Positions 48,488 to 59,686 are shown, counted from the first letter of the stretch. The stretch: 64,000 nt of DNA from Eucommia ulmoides (GCA_016647705.1 CM028333.1:16055743-16119742); one strand, 5' to 3'. The notes: generated by a model not told the origin, from the sequence alone. A program made the numbers and translations.

Positions 48488-51400
48488 ACTCTTCTCCCCT
48501 AAAAGAAATTTTGTCCCAAAATTTTTGTCATATTAGTCAAACCAATTGGTCATATTAGTCACACTTAATTAGTAACCGTTAATTCACTTTCACATATCGC
48601 AATATTTTCATTCGCAGTAGCTCACATTATATCCAACAACTGACAAATAGGGTGCACCTAGCACAGCCAAACAACTATCGGAACAAAACTCATGTTTCTC
48701 AATGCTTTCGCTACGCTACTCTAATAAAATTATAATAAATAACATTATAGTTTGAACATACTACGGTAATCTTAGTGGATTGGGTCTATCTTATTTCAAC
48801 AATAATTTTTCCCCTAACCAACATATATCTATTCCATCCAGTCAACTGATTCGCAACAATATATCTATCCAACATTTTTAACCAACAAGTTCGCAACCAT
48901 TATCATACGCAACAGACAACCCCAAGCTCCCCGTAAACTGGCTCGTGAGGCCAAAAATCAACAATCGCAATACTCACATTAAAATTTTCAACAATCTCGT
49001 AAACGTTCTATTATTATTACCACAATCCAACGTTAACTATGCAATTTTTTGCAATACAACAAAACTACATAGATATATTTCAAATCCTGTCCAAATCATA
49101 TCAATATTCCTCAAAACACATAAATATTATCAATCACAACAATACGTATCAAAACACTTCAAACAGGTCATCTATAAGAATTTCCTTCATGCCTCCCCAT
49201 TTAATCAAGTCCCTGACAAGGCTAATGCCTCAAATATGTCAATCCACATATAAACGCCTCAAACATATACCCACGTATAAACATGTATCAAAATAAGTAT
49301 GTCTCAACTACAAAAATCCGATACGTCACAAAAATCAGCAATCTCTATATATAAAATATTATATCCATAAACTTCTAAAATACTCATCTACTCGAGGATA
49401 ACTCAAATTATCCTTTCCCCATGAAATCTTAATGACTCCCACATTCCGGGTCCGTCTAATGTTAGTAATGGTCTAATACATCTAGTTGAGTTCTTCTTAT
49501 CGAAAACTATTTCCCAAAAAAAAAATGTAGCCACACCGACTATATCCAAATCTCGAGACTTTCTGTTTTCCTATCTCAGTTTAGTCTATTTGATTGGAGT
49601 CTTGCATCTTTTCATACGGAACTTTATATGGTGCCATCTTGATTGTCGAAAAGGTATCTATTATTATAAACAAATTCCATTAGCGCCATGATAGGTGTGA
49701 AAAATCTATCTATTTCTAAATCGGATTTGTTAATTCTCAAGCATTTTAGTTATATTTAATTGTATTTTAGTGTGTTTTAGTGTAGAACAAGTGAAAGGAT
49801 GTCAAAGGGTGAGAAACAAATGAAAACGGTGGAGAAACGGTGAACAAAATGTGTAAAACAGGGTTTCGGTGAATGAAGACCACTGCCTAAGCGGAAGTTC
49901 CACCGCTTAGGCGGAAAAGAGGCAGAATGTTGGAGTGCTGAAGGGCTGAACCACCGCCTAGGTGAGAAAACAACAGAATATCTTGCCAGTAGCCACCGCC
50001 TAAGCGGAAAAACCACCGCTTAGGCGAAGTCACCGACAGGAGTTAACCGACTTAAGTCCACCGCCTAAGCGATGAACTACCACTTAGGCGGTGACACTCT
50101 ATACAGAAATATCTGTTTTCAAATATTTTGAAGATATTTCCAAACCTTGCCTATAAAACCCCTTTCTCCACCAAACCTAAAAAAAGTTAGAACCCCTTAG
50201 ATGTGAGAAGAGGCTCCGGTTGTTCTTGGGAGCTCTCTTCCACCTTAGTTAGATTAGATTAGTTTAGGAAGTAGATTAGATTAGTTGTAAAGAGTGTTCT
50301 TGGCCAATCCTTGAAGAGCTAGAAGAGGAAGTTCATCAAACGAGAAGAGGAAGCTCGGGAGGATCGTTCTTTGGCGAATGTGGACTACTCCACTTTGAGA
50401 TTTGGCTTTTCTTCCCTTGTTTCCATCTTTGTATTTAAATATTTATAGTTGGTAATGATGATCTCCTCTTGATTTATGTTGTATTGGCTAAAAACATGTT
50501 AGTGTAATTCAGAGATTAGTTAGGAAAAGGTGTAGTTGTGTAAATACTCGTTTGGTTTAATATATGTTTCTTTAACGGTTGTTGTTTTAAGTCCGATTGT
50601 GTTTATCATTTGATGACGATCTTAATATGCTTGTAACGCTATTAGGGTTGGATTTGAGAATCTAGGGTTTGACACTCGGGAGAGGTAACCCTGGATTCGG
50701 ACTAGGGTAAACACATCGTTACGACCTAACGACCCGGGAGGGCGTTAGTTAGTATGCAATCGATGACGTTGAGTCAAGACTCACGCGACCTAAAGTCGTT
50801 AAGACATCGAGGGGGACCTCGGCGTCGACACGAAAGTCGCGTATTCCCTCGTCTTACACTCGGAAGAGGTGGCGGAGGAGTTTACGAACCGAGATTGTCG
50901 GATACCTAAATTCCGTTATTGTTAACCGAACGAAATCAAACGTGTATTAAGTGAATGAAATCAATCCCTAATTAATCAACTTAGTTAGAATTAACCCACT
51001 AATTGTAATTTAGTTTAGTTTAATTTCAATTCACGCTTTCCGTCGTCAGGATAACACGAGACTACGTCAATTGCGGTATTCAATTCAATTATTCACACTT
51101 TTCTCTGTGGGAACGATATCCGATCTTCAAAGATCCACTATATTAAAACTTTAGACCTCGTATACCTGCGAGCGTAAGTAGGCGTGCAAAAAACGCCCCT
51201 ACCACGCCACATAGTCATCCCATCTACCAGAATATTTCAAAGCACTACTCCTCAACATAACCTCCAACGTCTGATTCGTATTTCCCGATTTACCATTTTG
51301 AAATAGGTAAAGACTGCAATAATCCCCCTGGTTATTGATGCTCGATCTTAACTTGCTAACAAACAAGACTCTGGCAACAAGTTCCGCATTTTCCCGTTCC

Positions 51401-53129
51401 ATTCCGATCTACCCATATTGCTCACGCAATCTCAACACATTTTGAGACATCTGGGTTGCACTGCGTCTATTGAACTATTCAAGACTTCATTTCCCACTTC
51501 ATCTCTAATCTTTCCCAACTTGACATTCGACTTCTGCACTTCTACCACACGGTCAATCAATATCGGTTTCAAAATCAAAATCTTAAACAACGTTGTCATC
51601 TTATCAACCGCCCACTATCCTCACAAGAGTCTCAACTTCACCTACATTCGCATGAACAACCTGAATGTGTACAACCAAATTTGTCGATTTCCAACTGAAA
51701 GCATCCGCTACAACATTAGCCCTTCTTGAATAATAATATATGGTATGATTGTAGTCTTTGATCAATTTTATTCAAGACGTCTACCTCAGATTTAGCTCTT
51801 TTTTTATTAATCAATTATTCCCAATTGTGGTGGTTGATGCCTATCCCACAAATCTCGTAATACAGGTAACGTCACTAAAACATCAAAGCAACTACTATCA
51901 CTGCCCATTTGGCATACAATCGCTTTTCCTGCAGCATCAGCAACACACTCTGAAGATGTTCTACATGCTCTTCTCTACTCTCGACCGGATTACCGTTTTC
52001 ACCATGTTATAGTCTCTACCTTCCAACTAGTAATACCCTACTAAAAAATCTAACATCCTATTCTTTCGCAGTCAATTAAACAAACCATCCATTCTAACTG
52101 ATGAGTCACCAATACTGGATCTTCATGGAGAAAAATACCAAGTCTACGATAATCATGAGCTAATAGTCTAATTTATTGTTATGACCCGGTTTCTCAGGAC
52201 CGTCACAAGACTTTTCCTATAAAGACTTCTTAAACCGGAAACTAACTCACTCAAATTCCCAGTATTTAGTAAATTTCATATACTGATTTTACGACGGAAA
52301 TTATTAAATACAACTAAGTGCAATCATTCTTCTAACTGGGGTACTAATTACACCTTCCCAACAATACACATTTTGTTTCATCTAAGATTCGACTCCACTG
52401 GCAACTCTATATTTATGCGTACTTTCTATTCTTCCAGACTCAAAATTCTCGACTACTTCCTACATATCATTTTCTCTTACGTTTGCTATATCTACAAGTT
52501 CCATAAACTATTTATCTACCTTCCCGTCAATCTAGAACGTATTACCAAATTTCGTCACAGTTTCCTCACATCTTTAGTTTCCAACTAATATAACTCTCTT
52601 TTTAATATCATTAAGATGCCTTTCATATTGCCTAGAAGGCGATTTTATACTCATTTGAATGTCATTTCATATTCTAACTTAAATGTGTTCTGGTATACTA
52701 TCTAATATTTTAATGACTTATTTGATGACTTATTGGGTGTTACCGATAGTTATCTCATCACCACATAATATGCATATAATTGTTTCTCAATTAAAATCTC
52801 ACACTTCCAACTATTAGCACTCCCACAATCGCGATCCACCCATTTCCACCACCAACAACACAACATCACTCAAATCCGCCAACTGGCCATATCATCATTT
52901 TTTTTCCGCATCACCACTTGCCAACAATACAACCCACCAAGCACGATGCCAATGCACTAACTAATGAAATGAAATAACTAACACGCACGTACCGATCTCA
53001 CCTATCGACACCCTATCTCATGTCTCCTACTGACTAGACAATTGACACGTCTTCCTACCTCATGGACCTCTACTGACACAAAAACTGTCTAATCTACAGA
53101 ACTTATAACCTAGGCTCTGATACCATAAT
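48488..53129 (-). pseudogene. Decayed internal region of A3 with integrase relic
   Basis: The readable part on the minus strand, 51402-51199, gives NTNQTLEVMLRSSALKYSGR followed by WDDYVA, continuing across the solo LTR as LMEFVYNNR near 49688-49650. This is the chromovirus integrase core stretch (QTLEDMLRACVLDF..W..YLPLVEFAYNNSY). The leader just inside the primer site matches that of A2, as does a block at 52186-52260 (A2: 11230-11306). Excluding the solo LTR the region is about 3.1 kb, too short for a complete pol, and no other domain could be assigned. Confidence 0.6.
49684..51209 (+). mobile_element. Solo LTR of an Athila-like family related to B
   Basis: TGATAGGTGTGAAAAATC (49689) to CGCCCCTACCA (51204), flanked by CGCCA on both sides (49684-49688 and 51205-51209), a perfect 5-bp duplication. 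Its start and the region 50660-50890 resemble the family B LTR read in its own direction: GAGAGGTAACCC, CGACCCGGGAGGGCGTTAG and TTACACTCG. It has its own palindromes CCACCGCCTAAGCGG/CCACCGCTTAGGCGG (49880-50090). Removing it rejoins the integrase text of A3. It arose by LTR-LTR recombination after insertion. Confidence 0.9.
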
Positions 53130-53474
53130 TGTCACACCCTGCACCGAACACCCGTTCCTGTGAGGCCAGTGTGACGTCGACACACTCTCACCTGAATGAC
53201 AATCACTATAGACAACAACATACATACATAAATATATAATCACAAAAGCCAACCAAATATATACACATTCTCTACTCGGGGACACACTTGTCCCTACAAA
53301 ATTCTCAATAACATCTAAGATACAAAACCCAAAACCTCTCATTTTAATTGCCTCAAGTAGTACCCACAAGAAACTCCTTCCCTATTGCACTTTCGGATCC
53401 GACCTATTGCCAGTAGGAGACAAACGCCTATTTACAGCACCTGCGAGTGTACTATATGTATGTACATACATACA

Positions 53475-53536
<62 letters not shown>

Positions 53537-53793
53537 TATAAATGGGGGCCGGCCAAGTGTCCTTTCCACCACCGTCTTTCTCTATATATATATATATATT
53601 ATATATAATTTGTACAATCCTCCCCTTTAATTTAGGTTAAGTTATAAATTGAACCAATTTCTGATTTTAAGGTTATTACAATTTGACCCCTAAACTTTAA
53701 ATTACACAATTAATAGTGCTATTCACCCCATTATTTCCTAATGTGCCCCAATGCAACTCAATTTGTACATATAAGGAAAATCAGGGTCTTACA
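53130..53793 (-). repeat. 5' LTR of A3, internally deleted
   Basis: The first 330 bp match 45469-45795 and the last 300 bp match about 48185-48487. About 2.3 kb between them is gone, with the join at the ACAT/TATA microsatellite (53455-53535), as if the two simple repeats recombined. Confidence 0.85.
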
Positions 53794-53798
53794 GTATG

Positions 53799-54849
53799 TG
53801 TCATACAACACTACGTTTGGGTCTTAGTTTAGAACGCCCTCAAGACTGGCGAGATTTGGTATTGTTTGGCCCGTACTCTCAACGTGACTCGTTGCCAGCT
53901 TATGTGCTTGGTAGGCATGAAATAACAATACTGAAGGCGATGGAGGACAAGTGAGCCACATCGGATCCTCATAAATGTGATCGTATTGGATTGGTGGTGG
54001 CAACACTTAGTGGATCTCAAATAGCGGATAATCACAAGTGTTATCTTGTGATTTTGCATTGTCTGCGAACTAAATCAAATTCTTCCCGCTTGTTTCCAGC
54101 TTCTCCTGGTAGCTTTCAATGAATGTGGCTTGTGTGTATCTCAATGCCACCACCTTTGACTCGGCCTCAATAAAGCAGATAAGCTAACTGATTTGTTTTT
54201 GAAGAGACGTTACGATCGCATCGATTTCAGCGCAGACCGTCTCAATATTGTTAAAATGATTCTCATGCTCATTGAGCCGGTCATTCGTCTCCCTCCAGAA
54301 AGCCTGAATCTCCCCCATAAATTCAGCGAACAGATCTTCCAATGTGGGGGAAGACTCCACATTTTGGTCCGGGGTGTTAATCCATGGCGTCGAAATGGTG
54401 AAACTATTCCCCAAGCTTTGGTAACTTGGTGAATAATTCAACTACTGAAAATTAAGCTCCGTCATGTCTTCTAATACCCAATAGGCTTTGTCCGCGATTA
54501 GTTGATCGAAAGAGGTGGTACCATTTTCTCCTTCAACCTTCGTTCTGGTTGCGACTAGTAACCTATCGAGGAAGTTCAGTAGTTGACACTCCCTCAGGAA
54601 ACAATGATTGGGGAACCAAAATAGCAGTTTCTTATATCGATCCCAAACACAATAAAACGGCTTGGAATCCTGGTGAGAGAAATACAAAAACACTTGTTGA
54701 TCTAATATCTTCAAGTACCCTGCAAGAAAAACAAAAGTACAAAGAAAAAAAATTATAATCACAATAAATGCCTAAATTAAAATCAATTTACTTACTCATA
54801 ATATCAACAACAATCTAAAAGTCAATCCCCAGTAACGGTGCCAAAAACT
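53799..54849 (-). pseudogene. Internal region 1 of the tandem, gag remnant
   Basis: Minus strand: LKILDQQVFLYFSHQDSKPF, VWDRYKKLLFWFPNHCFLRE, SFDQLIADKAYWVLEDMTEL, a stop, then SSPTLEDLFAEFMGEIQAFW and RETNDRLNEHENHFNNIETV. The start codon equivalent to that of B1 is ATA. The primer site TGGCACCGTTACTGGGGA is the complement of 54826-54843. Otherwise this is the best-preserved gag frame of the two internal regions. Confidence 0.7.
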
Positions 54850-56112
54850 TGGTAGCATGTAAATTATGTCGCTACTTTCACCCCAAATGTACGGTCAAGT
54901 TTTATAGAATAGTGAATGAGTAGGGTTGTTGTATCCATATGGATTTGATTAAATCGTTGCTAATTACCGTGATTATCATAACCAAACTTTACTTAGGCGA
55001 TAAAAATGTAGTTTTTGTAATGTAAATATACTATACTAAATTAACAATTAATTAAACTATAATACTAAATCTATTATATAGGAATAGGTTATCTAGGGAT
55101 TAACTTCATTTACGTATACGTGTTTGATCCAATCTAGTTTACATTAACGGTGTTCAAACTATCCAACAATCTCAGTATCGTAAACTCACTCACTACCTCT
55201 CTCCAGTGTAAAGTGAATGAATATGTGACTTTGCGTCAACACAGAATTCCCCCTCGAGCATCTATACGACACTTGATCACATGAATCTCGCCCCAACGTC
55301 ATGGATTGCACATTTTCTAACACCCTCCCGGGTTATTAGATCGTCGCATTATGTTTAAACCCTAGTCCGAATTCGAGGTTACCTCTCCCGAGTGTCAAAC
55401 CTTGATTTCTCAATATATCTAAATAAGCATATAAATGAAGAAGAACAATAAACACAATCGAATAGGCAAGAACAACCGATAACGAAACGAAGATTAAACA
55501 AACGACGTATATTAATAACTACATCAATCCCATAGATAATCAGTGTTTAGCTCATGGTCATAACCATATATTCAATGATAAACAATATATACATGTTCAA
55601 ACAACCAAAAATAAGTTAAGAATAAAGCGAGAAACAATGGAGAATAGCCGTTATCTGAAGGTGACGTCCGTAAAAACCGCTCCGATTATGTTTCCGCTTT
55701 TCCAATTGAGCTCCTCCTCTTTGGTTGGTTGAGAGCTATTAAAAACACTCCAAAAACATTCTCTAAGTGTTCTAAGAATAATAGGAACCACTGGGAACCA
55801 AAAGGGAACAAACAAAATATCTAAAACTGGTGGAGCCTGACCGCTGCAGCAGTGGGCATGTCAGTAGGCTTTTTACTTTATGCAGCGATGAGTGATCAGA
55901 ACTTAGGAACTCTCTATTGTTTCACCACTGCAGCGGTAAAACTACTGCTTCGAATACTTGATCTTCTTGATCGTTTTTTCACCGCTTTCCTCGTTTTTCG
56001 ACCGTTTTCTCTCCTAACTCCTATTTTAAACAAAAATAAATTAAAAATTAATAAAAATACTCGAAAACTACCAAATTTGGTTTGAAAATAGATAGATAAA
56101 ATTCACTTATCG
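54850..56112 (-). repeat. LTR3 of the family B tandem (5' LTR)
   Basis: Plus-strand borders TGGTAGCATG and ACTTATCG, the last base changed from A, followed by TGGTG. Palindrome modules: GACCGCTGCAGCAGTGGG (55839) and CACCACTGCAGCGGTAAA (55923). Confidence 0.85.
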
Positions 56113-57532
56113 TGGTGTTACTGCTGGTACTGAGACTGGGAAAATGGCAGAGCAAGGAGATCGATCTGACTGCCTTCGGCCTGAGCTGCTCCGACGACTT
56201 CAGTGGCCTCCTGAGCCTTGCGTTCCTTCAACCCATGAATCGCGAAGGTCTTGTCCATAGCTGTTAGGATGAACAAAGTATTAAAATATGAGTAAGCAAA
56301 AATAAAAGTGTAGAAAGCTTACCGAGCAGAAATAACTTATCGTTCTCTAAGTCAACCGACATGGGGGGCAGGGAAGGGGACCGGTACCAGAATATGTCGA
56401 AAATGTGGGAAGCAAGCAACGTCCTCACTTTCTTGTATACTATTCTCAAAAACGTGTCCCTTTGCTCAGTGATTGTCTTGCTCAGGGCTCCCCTCTTTTT
56501 CTTGGGCTTCTGCGGAACTGTGCAAAAAAGGAAAGTGACGAAGTTAGAAAAAATCTAAAGTGTTTAAAAACCCCTGAGATCCTAGTATCCCCTCCTCAGG
56601 ACCATATCCTTACCGACTTTCCCCCATTCCATCTAAACAGGGTATTTTTTCTCATCATCCGGGTCGAACTTCCAACCACTCCCCCTGAGATAGAAACATT
56701 GGGGCTTCTAGTTATGAATTAACGAGTCCAGATCAATTAAGAAGGTTGACTTGAAAGAGATGTAGCACCATCAAGTACCTCAGGGGAGCGACTTGGCACA
56801 AAAGACGGCCTTGAAGAGCTCTATGCTCGGCTCAATCCCCTTGCCCCGAAAGATTACGTATGCCATTACCACCACCCTTATGTTGTTTGAAGTAAGTTGT
56901 GAGAGATAAAACCCATACTCCGCGCAAACGACATGGATCCACCAGTGGATGGGGTACCGTAGATCTGCCTCCAGCTGAAGTTTAAAGACTGTTAGGTAGC
57001 CCAAAGGATACATACATGCCCGGTCTTCAGTCCTGGGAACGATTATCTCTATCGAGTCTGGGAAGGTATATTTACTCCGGAACTCGAGGACATTATCGTC
57101 ATCCATGATCGACTCGATATTCCAGATCAGGCTCGTGACTGGTAATTTGACATGGAGTTTCTTCGGTCCGACATTGGTCACTACGTTATCTTACAAGACT
57201 TGGGATACAGGTAGATCTTGGAGGAATTCATTCACCGTGACAACCCCAAGCAAGACCGTGGCCGCCGGATCACGAGAAGATAATGCCCCGTCGTTCTTAT
57301 CGGGTCAACCCACAACACTCACGGTGATAGCCTGGCTGGATTGGACTACATCGCTCGATTCTTTGAGTTTATCCAGCGTAGAAAATGAGGCATCTCCCTA
57401 GGTTAAACGACACTCAACCCTGAAGGACAAAGAGTCGGATAAGGTCCGATCTGAAGAACCAGAGCCCAAGCCCAAGATTGAACCAAGAGAAGAACCAGAG
57501 GAAAAGGAGGAAGAAGATAGAGACATAGCTAG
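56113..57532 (-). pseudogene. Antisense ORF of element C, N-terminal half (gypsy-type transposon domain)
   Basis: The minus strand starts near 57532 with a serine-rich MSLSSSSFSSGSSLGSI leader. The frame at 57181-56780 gives YTFPDSIEIIVPRTEDRACM, YPLGYLTVFKLQLEADLRYP and IHWWIHVVCAEYGFYLSQLT, then SNNIRVVVMAYVIFRGKGIE. This is the layout of the plant putative gypsy-type transposon domain (PF04195 as I recall it: GYl.vy...l..GLRfPl..f...vl..~..a..QL.PN.wr...). It continues below 56113 at 28865. Function unknown. Confidence 0.7.
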
Positions 57533-57563
57533 GAGGTGGGCAAAGGAGAAAAAAATTACTAAT

Positions 57564-58111
57564 TGTCGAGCTGAAGGGACTAAAATGAGCCCTTCGTCTC
57601 CATTTCAATTGGGTTGGCCTATTGACTTCTCCTGATGGGCCCACAAGCTCCGTCCAGATGCTTAAGACCCTTATCTACAAGCTCAATGGTTGCCTGCTAG
57701 ATTAGGCTAATTAACCAAGCTAGAGTCTTTAATTCAGCAGCGCTAATCAAGCCCTACTCCCTATATATACTCCTAGGCATTTATTGCCACTAGGTATTGC
57801 TTTTTATTCACCTAATAACACTTTTAGCCTTCTCTCTTGGATACTTACTCTCACGCTAGAGGGACTTTAGTAGGCACAACCTCAGTGGGTCTTTGTGCAG
57901 GTGCTCGGAGTACGAAGTTGGAGATCAGCTCAAAGTCTAAAGAGGAGCTCAGCTCGAATTGCAAGAGTTGGTTCAATATCTCAAAGCGTCAAAAGTTCAC
58001 CGAGCTCGGAGCTCGATTTTCTCAGTGCATCTCTTCTACCTCAACAAGAAATTTGTACACATCATCTGTCCAGACCATATTGGGGGTATTAACCGGTTTT
58101 TTAGACCAACA
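57564..58111 (+). repeat. 3' LTR of element C, 5'-truncated
   Basis: Collinear with 5587-6158 and ends ACCAACA before AAATC. The tandem-array part of the LTR and the expected polypurine tract are missing at its left; the break lies about 30 bp upstream of the antisense ORF start. Confidence 0.8.
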
Positions 58112-59640
58112 AAATCGAAAAATGAACCCGCAACTAATATAATAAAGTTTTTGGTCCTCAAAGATTTTTAGAAAAGAGGCATGTGTTGTTTGACCATATA
58201 TATATTTTTTATTATTATTTACGTACAATGTTATTTTGTAAAAAAAATCAAGACGTGAATATTCACATTTTTATTCTCCTATTTTTAAGCATTTTAATAC
58301 ATTCTAATTTTGATTCTGATATTGTGAATATTCATTGTTCTTCAACGAAAAACAAAATGATATGACCATTTCATCAACCTACATGAACGTTCATCTAAAA
58401 GCACCAAAGAACAACAAATCGAGATATCGAAAAATTCTAAGATCAATATGAACATTCACCAACCACAAATGACATATTCACAACAGGTCTCAAATCTCGA
58501 GTGAACATTCACAAAAACACAAATCAAGAATAGTGACACAAACCTAAGATCAATGAAAAAAAATTACGTGAATAAAAAAAATCCACAAAAATAACAAAAT
58601 CAAAATAGATCTAACCCCTGTTGTACCCATTCATGGAAAAAACAAATCATTATCATTGAAAAAGATCAACAAAAAGACAAACTGGTATGAACATTTCAGC
58701 AAACGACATGAACATTCACAAAACACAACCCTGAATGAAACATTCACAAAGACAAAATGATCAAACAAAGAGGTTCGTTGTGGACATTCACCATGACAAC
58801 GATTGTTCCAGATCTAAAAAAATTTAGATCGAACATTTTCAGATTTGGGTTACGACAAAGACGAATTCAATTCGGCGAAAACAAAGACGAAGATGAACGA
58901 TCGACAAAGATGAACGAACGAACAATTTTCAGATCTGAGACGACACGAGATCGCCACCTCCATTCTCCAACGATGCCAGTGCTTGTGGCCGTTGTCGTCT
59001 ATTTGCCATCACCATCGTTGTTCACCACTCCAACCTCTATCGCCACCACCTGGAGAGAGAGAAAAAGAAAGAGAGATAGAGAGACCGGACAGAGAATATA
59101 CGAACGCATAGCAAACAGACGTGGTGGAGGTGACCTTCGCCTGATGGTGCACAAGAGGGAAAGAGGAACGAATTTGATAGTGATATATGGTTGGATGTTT
59201 GCCATCACTCAACAGTTCAAGAAATAGCCGCCATCTCGCAATAGTTCAAGAAATGGTCAGATCTTCGCCATGTCCAGGTGATATCAACCTGAACTGTGCA
59301 CGATAGGGATAGAGAAGGGGAGAGGAAGTGGTTTGGTGGTGGAGGGAAAAAAATTAGGAAGAGGAGATATGAGAGAGGGTTTGAAAATATGATTAATGTT
59401 TATTATTATTAAATATAAGGGTATAAGTATTTGTTTATTATTATTTTTAGCTATCAAAAGATTAAATATTAAGGGCGAATAAAAAAAATTAATAAAAATA
59501 GTTAATTGAAGAAAGAGAGTGAAATTTGGACACTTAAACAAATAAAAAAACCCTTTCTTTTTTGTCGAGAATATGGGCCTTGCCCCCCCGTAAGTTTTTA
59601 TGCAAATGGGTTTAAATATGAAATTAGTATTTAGAAGGAG
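58112..59640. other. Intergenic region left of menG
   Basis: AT-rich flank, then 58385-58760 with GAACATTCAC-type words repeated at irregular spacing, then a purine-rich stretch (58960-59130). I see no gene. The open frames at 58757-59227 and 59284-59745 lack any recognisable domain. Confidence 0.5.
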
Positions 59641-59680
59641 GCCCAATCCATTCCCAGAGGCCAGGAGGCCCAGGTCATGC

Positions 59681-59686
59681 CACGTG
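59681..59686 (+). promoter_or_regulatory. G-box upstream of menG
   Basis: CACGTG in the context GCCACGTGTA, 46 bp upstream of the menG ATG. G-boxes are bound by bZIP/bHLH light-response factors and are common in plastid-protein genes. Whether this one lies in the promoter or the 5' leader cannot be told. Confidence 0.35.

Larger units (their letters stand above)
45464..53798 (-). mobile_element. Family A chromovirus (copy A3)
   Basis: GTATG at 45464-45468 and 53794-53798 is a perfect 5-bp duplication. The minus-strand 5' LTR is 53130-53793 (internally deleted), the primer site TGGTATCAGAGCC is the complement of 53113-53125, and the 3' LTR is 45469-48487. The polypurine tract AGGGGAGAAGAG is the complement of 48488-48500, preceded by the family phrase TTTTGGGACAAAATTTC. 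It sits in internal region 1 of the family B tandem and itself contains a solo LTR. Confidence 0.9.
28866..56117 (-). mobile_element. Family B tandem: three LTRs, two internal regions
   Basis: Minus-strand order: LTR3 (54850-56112), primer site, internal 1, polypurine tract, LTR2 (32444-38317, split), primer site, internal 2, polypurine tract, LTR1 (28871-29865). TGGTG flanks both outer borders (28866-28870 and 56113-56117), so the whole array entered, or was formed, at a single insertion site. LTR2 is used on both sides: it has a primer site on its left and a polypurine tract on its right. Removing the three later insertions leaves internal regions of about 2.67 and 2.58 kb, similar to B1. 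Confidence 0.85.
4751..58116 (+). mobile_element. Tat-clade Ty3/gypsy element (family C), host of the nest
   Basis: The outermost element of the nest. AAATC at 4751-4755 is followed by TGATGG, and the far end ACCAACA (58111) is followed by AAATC (58112-58116), consistent with a 5-bp target duplication. Block 5587-6158 matches 57564-58111 closely, identifying the LTR pair. Between them lie, in order, gag, protease, RT/RNase H, a second RNase H and integrase on the plus strand, then a tandem array and an antisense ORF. The second RNase H and the antisense ORF are hallmarks of the Tat/Ogre group. About 42 kb of the interval is later insertions. All coding parts are broken. The left border at 4756 rests on the duplication alone. 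Confidence 0.7.

Noticed and set aside
58757..59227. 156-codon frame upstream of menG
   Set aside because: Arg/Thr-rich from purine-rich DNA; no domain, no splice context, and overlapped by frames on the other strand.
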